A stretch of DNA of 20,381 bases from a virus: the IMG/VR virus record IMGVR_UViG_3300031227_000550, positions 1-20,381 of that record. One strand, given 5' to 3'. Below the pieces are notes generated by a model. The model was not told where the DNA came from. It saw only the letters and a list, made by a program, of their open reading frames with translations, and did not search any database. Below are positions 7,058 through 14,540 of this stretch, in pieces. How positions within the stretch are numbered: the stretch's first letter is position 1; every line of letters begins with the position of its first letter. The position numbers and the translations under genes were made by a program.

Positions 7058-7504
7058 ATGTCGACGAATAGGATTCATGCAAAAGGTGATTTTGAATACA
7101 TCGAGCACGCAGTAAATGCGGCTAGTATTAAGCCCGGCATGCTGTTGTATATAGACAGCAGTGATGAGTTTGGGGTACATGCTGATGAAGGTGGTAGAGG
7201 TGATTTGATTATTGGTATAGAAGACGCTCTTCAAGGAAATGGTGTTAGCACGGCCTATACTGATGGAGAAATTGCTCCCGCAATGATACCTCATACAGGT
7301 TGTTCTTTTTATGGGTTGCTTGAGGATGGGCAGAATGCGGTTATCGGTTCGGAGCTTATTAGCGCAGGCAATGGTAAATTTAAACTCATCGGTGATTTAG
7401 AATCGGGTGAGTCTGCTGATAAGGTCATGTGTATGGCGGAAGAAGCAAAAGACCTCACAGGTAGCAACACCTCAGATACGTTGACACTTATGAGAGCGCT
7501 TTAA
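7058..7504 (+). CDS. Capsid decoration/cement-type protein
   Basis: A 148-aa protein immediately before the major capsid gene, the usual place for decoration proteins. The pattern 'ASIKPGMLLYID', 'GGRGDLIIGIEDALQGNG', 'YTDGEIAPAMIPHTGCSFYG', 'LEDGQNAVIGSELISAGNGKFKL' matches a widespread family of small beta-rich phage proteins at this locus that I know as head decoration or hypothetical head proteins. It should bind the outer capsid lattice and stabilise it. The ribosome site (AAAGGA 7044-7049) is identical in context to that of the capsid gene, suggesting matched high expression. Family identity is from memory. Confidence 0.65.
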   Translation: MSTNRIHAKGDFEYIEHAVNAASIKPGMLLYIDSSDEFGVHADEGGRGDLIIGIEDALQGNGVSTAYTDGEIAPAMIPHTGCSFYGLLEDGQNAVIGSELISAGNGKFKLIGDLESGESADKVMCMAEEAKDLTGSNTSDTLTLMRAL

Positions 7505-7521
7505 TAAACCAATTGATCAAA

Positions 7522-7536
7522 TTTAAAACGAAAGGA
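7522..7536 (+). promoter_or_regulatory. Translation leader, copy 2 (TTTAAAACGAAAGGA)
   Basis: Perfect 15-nt copy of the element at 7035-7049, placed 7 nt ahead of the major capsid ATG at 7544. Confidence 0.6.
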
Positions 7537-7543
7537 CATAAGT

Positions 7544-8605
7544 ATGTTTGATTTTATTAAAAATGGAGTACCACATGGGGACATAGCCACAAGGTTTGTA
7601 CAATCTGGTGGTGACCCTAATGTGTTCAGGCCTTATTTTGGCTCTGATGGCAGATCTTACATCAATCAGAAAGTAAATGGAAAAGTTGTAGCAATTCGAG
7701 CGGATAACGTCACTACAACTTTGAGGACAGATGAATGGAAAAAGATTGATGACGTAGTTGTCCGGGTCTCAAAGGAAAGACTCAGTGCTGTAAATGATTT
7801 GAGAAGTCGAGGACTGCAGTATACGATTCCGAATGGTATGGGGACAACTGTATTGCAGACGGACACTCAGAGTGACATCAATGATGCTGATGTTAGCATG
7901 GATGGACTTCGGAAGAATGCAAATGACCGCCCGGTCTATGAACCTACGTATTTGCCCCTGCCAATCATTCATAAGGACTTTTCTTTTTCTGCTCGTCAGA
8001 TTTTGGCAAGTAGAAATGGGACAACTCCTCTTGATACTGAGACTGCTGCATTGGCCACAAGAAAAGTTGCAGAGCGTGCAGAAAAGATGCTGCTTGGTGT
8101 CAGCACTGTTGGCAATGAGTACCCCTATGCTGCTGGTACTATCTATGGTTATACTGATTATACACATGCACTGACGAAGACAATCACGCAGCCATCGGGC
8201 ATAGCTGGTGATGGTGCTACTTTACTGGAAGAATTGCTTGCTATGAGAACGCAAGCACAGGCAGCGTATCATTATGGTCCATATATGATTTATGTTGCTC
8301 CGAACTGGGATCAGTATCTCGATAATGATTTTAAAGCAAACGGTACTGTTTCAGTAAGAAATCGGATCAAGGAAACTCAGGGTTTTGAGGATGTAAAGAC
8401 ACTCGATTATCTTACTGATTATGATATTGTGATGGTTCAGATGACTTCGGATGTTGTTCGCATGGTTATTGGCATGGAAATTATAACTTTGCAGTGGCCT
8501 TCGGATGGCGGATTGCAGTCGAACTTCAAGGTCATGGCTATTATGGTACCTCAGTTACGAGCAGATCAGAATGACAATACCGGCATTGTTTATGGTACTG
8601 TTTAA
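7544..8605 (+). CDS. Major capsid protein (HK97-fold type)
   Basis: A 353-aa protein in the capsid position after the protease/scaffold and decoration genes. It has features of major capsid proteins of this size: an N-terminal arm, 'RTDEWKKIDDVVVRVSKERLSAVNDL' before an extended loop region, 'LPLPIIHKDFSFSARQI' (about 144-160), 'ETAALATRKVAERAEKMLLG' spine-helix-like segment (about 166-185), 'YVAPNWDQYLDNDF' and C-terminal strands 'MVQMTSDVVRMVIGMEIITLQW'. I recognise the general family from siphophages but not a specific Pfam. Expressed from the strong leader at 7522. No signal of programmed extension is seen after its stop. Confidence 0.85.
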   Translation: MFDFIKNGVPHGDIATRFVQSGGDPNVFRPYFGSDGRSYINQKVNGKVVAIRADNVTTTLRTDEWKKIDDVVVRVSKERLSAVNDLRSRGLQYTIPNGMGTTVLQTDTQSDINDADVSMDGLRKNANDRPVYEPTYLPLPIIHKDFSFSARQILASRNGTTPLDTETAALATRKVAERAEKMLLGVSTVGNEYPYAAGTIYGYTDYTHALTKTITQPSGIAGDGATLLEELLAMRTQAQAAYHYGPYMIYVAPNWDQYLDNDFKANGTVSVRNRIKETQGFEDVKTLDYLTDYDIVMVQMTSDVVRMVIGMEIITLQWPSDGGLQSNFKVMAIMVPQLRADQNDNTGIVYGTV

Positions 8606-8646
8606 TATTATATAAATTATGAGCTGAAATTGGAAAGGTTTATATT

Positions 8647-9129
8647 ATGTTGTTTGAACTAAAAGCAAAATGCGGCAATCATATCATGGATGGTAAAACA
8701 TACGTAGCTGGTGATAGAATCGAAACTTCAAAAGATTTAACGATAAAACTTGGTCACAAGTTTAAAAGAATTGTTCAAAAGGAAGATTTTGAGCCTGATC
8801 AGCTACAGCCTAATATACCAGCAAAAGGTATTGGGAATAAGTCAGGGCAGGAGGATGAAATTAAAAGTCCTTCTGCTACTGACAAATCTGAAACTAAAAC
8901 ATCAGAGCATGGTGTTGACATTACAGGTGAGATTGACGGTGCTGCTGAGATCGGTGTTAAAGTTTATATGGGCAAAGCCAACTGGTGCGTGGTTGTTGAT
9001 AATGAGGATGGCAAAATACTCAATGATACAAAATTAAGAAAGAAGCATGTTGTAGAATTTCTTGAAAGTATTATTGAAGCTGAAGATGATGACGATGACG
9101 ATGACGATGACGAAGATGAGGATGAATAA
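8647..9129 (+). CDS. Small head-module protein with poly-acidic tail
   Basis: A 160-aa protein with ATG 8647 after GGAAAGG (8631-8637). The N terminus 'MLFELKAKCGNHIMDGKTYVAGDRIETSKDL' looks like a small beta barrel. The middle (about 60-90) is low-complexity Lys/Ser/Glu/Thr, a second short domain 'VKVYMGKANWCVVVDNEDGKIL' follows, and the end is almost entirely Asp/Glu encoded by GAC/GAT alternation. Its stop abuts the next ATG. The place after the capsid gene suggests a head-completion or capsid-associated role, but I recognise no family for the whole protein. Confidence 0.6.
   Translation: MLFELKAKCGNHIMDGKTYVAGDRIETSKDLTIKLGHKFKRIVQKEDFEPDQLQPNIPAKGIGNKSGQEDEIKSPSATDKSETKTSEHGVDITGEIDGAAEIGVKVYMGKANWCVVVDNEDGKILNDTKLRKKHVVEFLESIIEAEDDDDDDDDDEDEDE
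9091..9111 (+). repeat. GACGAT microsatellite coding an Asp tract
   Basis: Tandem GAC/GAT hexamers (about three and a half copies) encode the uninterrupted Asp run near the end of the 160-aa head-module protein. Such repeats can expand or contract by slippage in 6-nt steps without changing frame. Confidence 0.7.
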
Positions 9130-9753
9130 ATGCCTTCTTGGCCACCAGAAGCTAAATGGTTAGATCAAGACGTTTTTATTATCGGTGGCGGTAGATCCTT
9201 AAAAACGTTTGATTGGGATCTTCTAATCCCCGAACTGACTATAGGATGCAATACGGCCTACGAACTTGGAGAAGCTATTTGTAAAATTTGTATTTTTGGT
9301 GATATAAAATGGTGGCATAAACATAAGTCACATTTAGCACAATATAAAGGTGCAGTTTTTACAAATGCTTCTCAACTTATAAATAAAAATAAAACTCCTT
9401 GGTTATGGACAATGAGACGAGAGCCACACGGTCTTTACCATAATGCTCTTGGATGGAACAGTAATACAGGTTCTCTTGCCATAAATCTTGCCCTCATATT
9501 AGGTGCTAAAAGAGTTTTTCTTTTGGGCTTCGATATGCATCTTACGAATAAGAAGCCTAATTGGCATGATAATTTAATCGATAAACCTAATGATTCTGTT
9601 TACAATAAATTTATCGACAGCTTTAAAAAAGTATCTATTGATTGGAAAAAGAAATTTTCCGATAGAGAAATAATTAACATTACTGATAATAGCAATCTTG
9701 ATGTGTTTCCAAAAATAGGTGTTCAAGAATTTTGGGATGATCGGAATAAATAA
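9130..9753 (+). CDS. DUF115/MptE-like protein, possible glycosyltransferase-type fold
   Basis: A 207-aa protein starting directly after the previous stop. Motifs: 'VFIIGGGRSLKTFDW' (15-29, nucleotide-binding Rossmann-like loop), 'LTIGCNTAYELG' (36-47), 'CIFGDIKWW' (54-62), 'NTGSLAINLALILGAKRVFLLGFDM' (112-136) and 'NWHDN' (144-148). This set matches phage proteins often labelled 'norphogenetic' or DUF115/MptE-like, a fold shared by 6-hydroxymethylpterin pyrophosphokinase MptE and some sugar-transferring enzymes. In a head operon it may modify a virion or host-surface glycan, but the substrate is unknown. Its AT-rich codon use is like the neighbours. Confidence 0.65.
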   Translation: MPSWPPEAKWLDQDVFIIGGGRSLKTFDWDLLIPELTIGCNTAYELGEAICKICIFGDIKWWHKHKSHLAQYKGAVFTNASQLINKNKTPWLWTMRREPHGLYHNALGWNSNTGSLAINLALILGAKRVFLLGFDMHLTNKKPNWHDNLIDKPNDSVYNKFIDSFKKVSIDWKKKFSDREIINITDNSNLDVFPKIGVQEFWDDRNK

Positions 9754-9767
9754 AGGATGATTGCATA

Positions 9768-10175
9768 ATGGCTTACACTACATCAACATTAGTCGAAGGT
9801 GTTATAGATGTTGATTCTGCGATCACATTAACACCATTTATTGAAGCTGCTAATATCCTCGTTGTTAAGTATTGCGATGGTGCCGATGATGATTATACTG
9901 ATGATGAAACAGAAAAAATAGAAACATGGTTAGCTGCTCATTTTTACACTGTAAGAGATATGAGAGCAGAGCAAGAAAAAGCGGGATCTGTCAGTGAAAG
10001 ATTTCAAAGTAAAGTGGATTTAGGTTTATCAACATCCCATTATGGTCAAATGGCTATGACTTTGGATTATCAGGGAGGTTTAGCCGCATTAAATCAAAAG
10101 ATTATGAACGGTACGGCAAGATCGATTGGTGTCACATGGGTTGGCACTAGTGAAGAAGAAGCAGATGCTGATTAA
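9768..10175 (+). CDS. Head-tail connector/adaptor-type protein (DUF4054-like)
   Basis: A 135-aa mostly helical protein; AAAGGATG (9752-9759) precedes ATG 9768. The order after the capsid gene and the features 'KIETWLAAHFYTVRD', 'SERFQSKVDLGLSTSHYGQMAMTLDYQGGLAALNQ' fit adaptors that dock under the portal (gp6/gp15-type, often labelled DUF4054). Residues 40-48 are acidic. Family call from memory and gene order. Confidence 0.65.
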   Translation: MAYTTSTLVEGVIDVDSAITLTPFIEAANILVVKYCDGADDDYTDDETEKIETWLAAHFYTVRDMRAEQEKAGSVSERFQSKVDLGLSTSHYGQMAMTLDYQGGLAALNQKIMNGTARSIGVTWVGTSEEEADAD

Positions 10176-10190
10176 AAAAAGGACATGTTC

Positions 10191-10523
10191 ATGGCTAAAC
10201 AAATTAAATTTAATGGCGGAACAAAATTAGCAGGATTCATTTTAGCTGTCACAACGGTGATAGTATCTATTACTTTGGCATGGAGTGATCAAAAAGGAGC
10301 AACGTTACTTTTAGACAATAAAGTGGATTCTTTTATCACACAACAAACAAAGGAAAGAATAGAATTGAAAAAGGATGGTTGTGATCCAGCAGGTATGAAC
10401 ACAACATCAGTAGCAGTTATTAAATCGCAATTAACAGATATCAAATTGCAATTGACAGATATTGAAAAAAAGCGAGAAGCCGACACAAATGCTCTTATGG
10501 AAGCAATAGGAAAAATGAAATAA
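10191..10523 (+). CDS. Membrane-anchored coiled-coil protein, 110 aa
   Basis: One predicted TM helix ('LAGFILAVTTVIVSITLAW', about residues 13-31) follows a short basic N terminus. The rest is hydrophilic with a C-terminal heptad region ('KSQLTDIKLQLTDIEKKREA') built from a 21-nt tandem duplication. I choose ATG 10191 rather than 10185 because the ribosome site AAAAGGA (10177-10183) is 7 nt from 10191 but only 1 nt from 10185. The gene ends in TAATG overlap with the next. A membrane protein inside the connector module is unexpected. It could be holin-like, spanin-like or an exclusion factor, and I do not recognise the family. Confidence 0.6.
   Translation: MAKQIKFNGGTKLAGFILAVTTVIVSITLAWSDQKGATLLLDNKVDSFITQQTKERIELKKDGCDPAGMNTTSVAVIKSQLTDIKLQLTDIEKKREADTNALMEAIGKMK
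10422..10463 (+). repeat. 21-nt tandem duplication encoding a coiled-coil heptad
   Basis: Copies at 10422-10442 and 10443-10463 differ at a few positions and encode KSQLTDI and KLQLTDI, seven residues each, so one heptad of the coiled coil was duplicated. Confidence 0.7.
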
Positions 10524-10882
10524 TGGGCATCATCACTAAAATGTTGAAGTATCAAACAGCAGTTTATTGGGCATTAGAATCTGCTGGCAGTGATTATGAT
10601 AATTTTGGAAAACCAAATATTACTGATCCCATAGTGATACAAGTAAGATGGGAAGATAATATGGTTGAATTTATTGCTGCTGATGGCACACAGCATATGA
10701 GCAATGCGGTTGTTTATGTAGATCAAGATGTTGTGCTTGGTGGTGTTTTAATGTTAGGTGGATTAGATGATGTGACAGATGAAACTAATCCAAAAGAAAA
10801 TGATAATGCTTGGGAAATAAGACGTTTTGATAAACTACCAAAATTAAGGCAAACTGAAATACTAAGGACAGTATATTTATAA
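10523..10882 (+). CDS. Head closure/stopper-type protein
   Basis: A 119-aa protein with TAATG overlaps at both ends (10523 and 10882), typical of tight co-translation. The sequence 'MLKYQTAVYWALESAGSDYDNFGKP', 'VRWEDNMVEFIAADGTQHMSNAVVYVDQDVVLGGVLMLG' and 'AWEIRRFDKLPKLRQTEILRTVYL' is a pattern I recognise from small beta-barrel phage proteins between adaptor and neck genes, which seal the connector after packaging. The exact family name is not recalled. Confidence 0.65.
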   Translation: MGIITKMLKYQTAVYWALESAGSDYDNFGKPNITDPIVIQVRWEDNMVEFIAADGTQHMSNAVVYVDQDVVLGGVLMLGGLDDVTDETNPKENDNAWEIRRFDKLPKLRQTEILRTVYL

Positions 10883-11259
10883 TGGCAAAAGTATTAGCAA
10901 TAACTGGAACAACTAATGTCATAAAGAATATGAAAAGATATTCTGATATGCAAGCTATTGGTTTGCGAAAAGGTTTGATTCGTGGCGGTTTGTTTTTACA
11001 ACGAGAAGCCCAAAAGATTGTTCCAGTAGATACTGGTAATTTAAAGGCAAGTGCAGGGACAAGAAATGTAGGAAACCTTTTGCATTTTCCTGATGTTGTA
11101 GTACATTTTGGTGATGGGGCAAATTACGCAGTAGATGTCCATGAGAATTTAGATTCAAAGCATAATGAAGGACAACTTGCAAAGTATTTAGAAAAGCCAG
11201 CAAAAGAAAAACGAGATGAGATTTTAAGAATGATTAGGGAAGAAACGAGTTTGATTTAA
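10882..11259 (+). CDS. HK97 gp10-like neck/tail-completion protein
   Basis: A 125-aa protein with the family signature 'IVPVDTGNLKASAGTRNVG' (about 47-65) preceded by the amphipathic helix 'GLRKGLIRGGLFLQREAQK' and followed by 'HFGDGANYAVDVHENLD'. Members of this family act at the head-tail junction. The start overlaps the previous stop. The stop is TAA 11257-11259, but the same frame continues in a coding-like way to TAG 11344-11346, just before the next ribosome site, so the protein may once have been 154 aa. Confidence 0.82.
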   Translation: MAKVLAITGTTNVIKNMKRYSDMQAIGLRKGLIRGGLFLQREAQKIVPVDTGNLKASAGTRNVGNLLHFPDVVVHFGDGANYAVDVHENLDSKHNEGQLAKYLEKPAKEKRDEILRMIREETSLI

Positions 11260-11346
11260 TACGCCTATGACGCTGCGGGTGCAGGCGACGATGATTACGA
11301 AAGATTGAATAGAAGGCCGAGATATTCTGGCACTGGTAGAAACTAG
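11260..11346 (+). other. In-frame open extension after the gp10-like stop
   Basis: After TAA 11257-11259 the frame stays open for 28 codons with purine-first, G-rich codons ('YAYDAAGAGDDDYERLNRRP...'). It ends at TAG 11344-11346, which touches the AGGAG (11345-11349) of the next gene. No start codon or ribosome site is suitable for an independent gene. It could be a former C terminus cut by a stop mutation, a readthrough extension, or chance. Confidence 0.4.
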
Positions 11347-11355
11347 GAGCATAGC

Positions 11356-11461
11356 ATGAAGAAACAAGTAGGCTTAATAATCGCAATAACTGTTATAGCG
11401 AGGAGCTATTGCAGAAGAATCAGAAGGCTATCCAAAATATATGATAGGAGTAGCAAGATGA
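11356..11461 (+). pseudogene. Tiny signal-peptide ORF with a +1 frameshift
   Basis: ATG 11356 follows AGGAG (11345-11349) by 6 nt and reads 'MKKQVGLIIAITVIAR', a Sec-type signal start. Frame 1 then becomes Arg/Cys/Tyr rich (11401 onward), while frame 2, open from 11399, gives the natural continuation 'GAIAEESEGYPKYMIGVAR' and stops at TGA 11459-11461, overlapping the next ATG as ATGA. Skipping one base near 11401 would yield a 34-aa exported peptide. It looks like a frameshifted short gene or the remnant of a longer one. Sequencing error or programmed shift are alternatives. Confidence 0.45.
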
Positions 11462-12657
11462 AGATACATATTTTAATAGTCTTGTTGATGTGTTTTTTAT
11501 GTTCAGCCGACACGAAATATGTTGACGGCGATTTAGGCACAGGCGACAACGATGGAACTTCATGGGCAAATGCTTGGCGAACCCTAGCACAGGCGGGTGA
11601 TGTAACGGCAGTAGCCCCCGGCGACATCGTCCTTGTGAGCAATAGCGTGACATATAGTGCGCAAGATGCTGCTACAAGTGCGATTATTACTATTGACGAT
11701 TCAGGCACATTGGCTGATGGTATGATTACATATCAGGGCTGTGATGGTACTGGAACGGACGAATCAGATTTTGTCGCAGCCCAGGTTATATTAGAAGCAA
11801 CGACAAATTCATTAAATTACTGCATCAACATATCGGGTAGTTTTATTTCTGTTCGGAATTTTACGGTCAGTGGCGCTACAGGTGGCTTTCAAACAGGCAT
11901 TTATGGCACTGCTTCGGATAATAGCGAAGTTATAAATTGCATTGCATCAGACAATGATGGTACTGGTATCCAAATGGACGATCAATGCTTTGTGGCCGGG
12001 TGCGTGGCATTTGATAATGCTATAGGCTTTGACGCTGACAACTACAATACAATGTACGGCTGTGATGGACACGACAACACAACATCTAATTTCACAATGA
12101 ATATAGGCTTTTATATTAATTGCTTGAGTTATGGTACACTAACAAATCATTTCGTTATATCTGCTAATGGCACACAAAGTGGTATATTCAATTGCACAAT
12201 AGACGGTGAGAACGCAGGCGTTGGCATGCTTTTCGATGATGCTTCACAGAATGTGTTGCCGATGATAGTTAATAACGTGATTTACGATCTGGCTACAGGT
12301 GCAGCAAGTGATACAACAATGCACGCAACAACCACAAGAGCGTTTAATAATTTGTGTTATTCTAATGCAGCAGACACCGACGGCGATATAGGCTTAGGTA
12401 CATGGTTGTCGGATGGCAAATTAACCTCCGCCCCCGGCTTTAAGACCGAGGGAACTGACTATCAGCCAACTACTGTATCTGCGTTGATAGATGCGGGATT
12501 TGGTTTGGGGTACAGAGTCATAGGTTGTTATTTTCCGGGTGATCTTGCAACTCTATCGAATGTGCTAAATACTGATACGTTATTTGATGAGGCAGGCACG
12601 GCCAGCGCCAGCAGTGGGGGCGGTCAACCTGTTATCGGAGGTTCTGTCGTAAGATGA
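11458..12657 (+). CDS. Secreted/virion right-handed beta-helix protein, 399 aa
   Basis: I start at ATG 11458 (AGGAG at 11446-11450, 7 nt upstream) because the protein then opens with a signal peptide ('MKIHILIVLLMCFLCSA', likely cleavage before Asp-Thr). An in-frame ATG at 11356 would bury this. The mature start 'YVDGDLGTGDNDGTSWANAWRTL' is typical of bacterial parallel beta-helix surface proteins, and repeated short 'NCIASDNDGTGI', 'GCVAFDNAIGF', 'GCDGHDNTTSN' rungs support the fold. No catalytic residues can be named. It is the first of three overlapping signal-peptide genes inserted between neck and tail terminator genes. Candidate receptor-binding, tailspike or host-surface protein. Confidence 0.65.
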   Translation: MKIHILIVLLMCFLCSADTKYVDGDLGTGDNDGTSWANAWRTLAQAGDVTAVAPGDIVLVSNSVTYSAQDAATSAIITIDDSGTLADGMITYQGCDGTGTDESDFVAAQVILEATTNSLNYCINISGSFISVRNFTVSGATGGFQTGIYGTASDNSEVINCIASDNDGTGIQMDDQCFVAGCVAFDNAIGFDADNYNTMYGCDGHDNTTSNFTMNIGFYINCLSYGTLTNHFVISANGTQSGIFNCTIDGENAGVGMLFDDASQNVLPMIVNNVIYDLATGAASDTTMHATTTRAFNNLCYSNAADTDGDIGLGTWLSDGKLTSAPGFKTEGTDYQPTTVSALIDAGFGLGYRVIGCYFPGDLATLSNVLNTDTLFDEAGTASASSGGGQPVIGGSVVR

Positions 12658-14540
12658 TTCGTTTGGTTACTATATTTGTTCTATGCTTTTGTTCTATGTC
12701 TATCGGTGCAAATCATTACATCCGCGATGGTGGAAGCGGTGACGGTTCGGCGTGGGACAATGCTCTTGACGCCCTCCCAGCAACTCTAACCCGCGATGAT
12801 ACTTATTATATTGCTGATGGTGATTACGTTCAATATACATTTGACGATGCCGTCGACGGCACGAAATATATCACAATCAAAAAAGCCACCGTTGCCGATC
12901 ATGGTACTGAAACAGGATGGGACAATGCTTATGGTGACGGTCAGGCGGTTTTTGAAGTACCTGACACCGGAAACACTGAGCCGGACAATACGGCCTGGTG
13001 GGTAAGGACAAATTACTGGATTTTTGATGGACAGGTTGGAGGCGGTCCTGGTGATTGGGATGGCGATACAAATCCACACGGATTCCTGCTGACGGTTGAT
13101 GTTGATAATTTTGTATACGATATTTATAATACTAATTTCATAAGGTTGGGTGGGGCAGCTACACAAACATCTGTTGATTTTGTCGAAATCAGGCATGTCG
13201 AAATCACACTTGGTTCAGCAACTCAGGAGTGGGGAGCAGAAGTTGATTACAATATATTCGGCATCACTGCTTCGCTAAGTTGGGATGATATTGTCGGAAC
13301 AACAGATGGGTGCTATAATGTTACTATTAGCGAGTGCTACTTTAATGAATTGCACGTTAATATCCATGCCACGTCCGGTCACAACTGGATCATAGAAAAT
13401 AACTATTTCTGGAAGAACCATGACAATGACGATGGCGGTTCTCGTCAAGAAAACGGCATGAAACAATATGCCCCTCACGATTTAACTATTCGGTATAATT
13501 TATTCTATAACCAAAATGGAACTGGTTCGATTACTATGAGTTGCGGCACGCAAAATGTGGAAGCTGATTTTCCAGATAAAAACGTTGAGAATGTTTATAT
13601 CTATGGCAATATATTCTATAATGACGATACTCTCGGAAATGATACTGGGACTATCTGTGTCACACTAGAACATCAACGTACTCAAGCGGAGATTGATGAG
13701 GGTGATAATTATATAACCAATTTATATGTTATCAATAATACCTTTTACGATAATTTTGGTGTCAATACATCGTCTGGCGTGCGTACCGAACAAGACGCTG
13801 ATGATGCTGACAATCCCGACTCAGATCATTATCCTCCAACTATAAGCAATTTCGTTGTTAAAAATAATCTATTTTATGACTCCGATGCAGGCCGTGGTTA
13901 CGGAGACCATTTCAATAATGTTTCTAGTTTTAGTTATAATTGGTTTTATGATTGTGATGATAGCAGGAATAACCAGGAGGATGCAGGTACTAATCGTGAC
14001 GATGAGTATGTTGCTTTGCAATCGTCTGGAGGGATAAAAGGCACGGGGTCACCTACAACTAACGCCTCAAACTTAGACTTTAGTTTAACAGGGGCGATAG
14101 AAGGAGACGATTCTGTTGGTGCTACATATAACACAGACATGCTCGGTAATACTCGCGGTGATGATGGTGCATGGGACATGGGCGCGTTAGAGTTTGAAGC
14201 TGACGTTGCGGCCCCAACACCAGACCCTGCGACATGGTCAAGTGCTCCAGCGGCGGTTAATTCAATTAGTATCACAATGACGGCAACAACTGGCACAGAT
14301 GCAAGCGGTCCAGTTGAATATTCGTTTGTGGAGACTTCGGGGAATTCAGGTGGGACAAGTTCCGGGTGGACAGAGAATCCCGTTTATGTAGATTACGGGC
14401 TATCACCAAGTACACAATATACATATACCGTCCAAATGAGGGATAGCGTGCCGAATACTGGTACTGCTTCATCTGGGGCAAATGCCACAACCGATGCTGC
14501 TACTGGCAGCGAACAATATTTATTAGGATTCAAACTATGA
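12654..14540 (+). CDS. Signal-peptide beta-helix protein with C-terminal FN3-like domain, 628 aa
   Basis: Overlaps the previous gene (ATGA), with GGAGG at 12637-12641. N terminus 'MIRLVTIFVLCFCSMSIGA' is a signal peptide; the mature start 'NHYIRDGGSGDGSAWDNALDAL' parallels that of the previous protein. Residues about 100-500 contain rungs such as 'DFVEIRHVEI', 'NWIIENNYFWKN', 'DLTIRYNLFYNQNG', 'NVYIYGNIFYND' and 'NFVVKNNLFYDS', the alternation seen in pectate-lyase-like beta-helices. 'DMGALEFE' closes the helix, and about 517-612 form an FN3-like domain ('PTPDPATW' to 'TYTVQMRD'). Role: probably carbohydrate-facing. Enzymatic activity cannot be decided from the sequence. Confidence 0.65.
   Translation: MIRLVTIFVLCFCSMSIGANHYIRDGGSGDGSAWDNALDALPATLTRDDTYYIADGDYVQYTFDDAVDGTKYITIKKATVADHGTETGWDNAYGDGQAVFEVPDTGNTEPDNTAWWVRTNYWIFDGQVGGGPGDWDGDTNPHGFLLTVDVDNFVYDIYNTNFIRLGGAATQTSVDFVEIRHVEITLGSATQEWGAEVDYNIFGITASLSWDDIVGTTDGCYNVTISECYFNELHVNIHATSGHNWIIENNYFWKNHDNDDGGSRQENGMKQYAPHDLTIRYNLFYNQNGTGSITMSCGTQNVEADFPDKNVENVYIYGNIFYNDDTLGNDTGTICVTLEHQRTQAEIDEGDNYITNLYVINNTFYDNFGVNTSSGVRTEQDADDADNPDSDHYPPTISNFVVKNNLFYDSDAGRGYGDHFNNVSSFSYNWFYDCDDSRNNQEDAGTNRDDEYVALQSSGGIKGTGSPTTNASNLDFSLTGAIEGDDSVGATYNTDMLGNTRGDDGAWDMGALEFEADVAAPTPDPATWSSAPAAVNSISITMTATTGTDASGPVEYSFVETSGNSGGTSSGWTENPVYVDYGLSPSTQYTYTVQMRDSVPNTGTASSGANATTDAATGSEQYLLGFKL

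Noticed and set aside
7833-8174. 113-codon + strand ORF inside the capsid gene
   Set aside because: Shadow frame: Met/Leu/Ile/Ser-rich, no ribosome site, fully inside the major capsid gene.
11356-11457. Taking the 399-aa beta-helix protein back to ATG 11356
   Set aside because: It would add an Arg/Tyr/Cys-rich segment ahead of a clear signal peptide; ATG 11458 has its own AGGAG.
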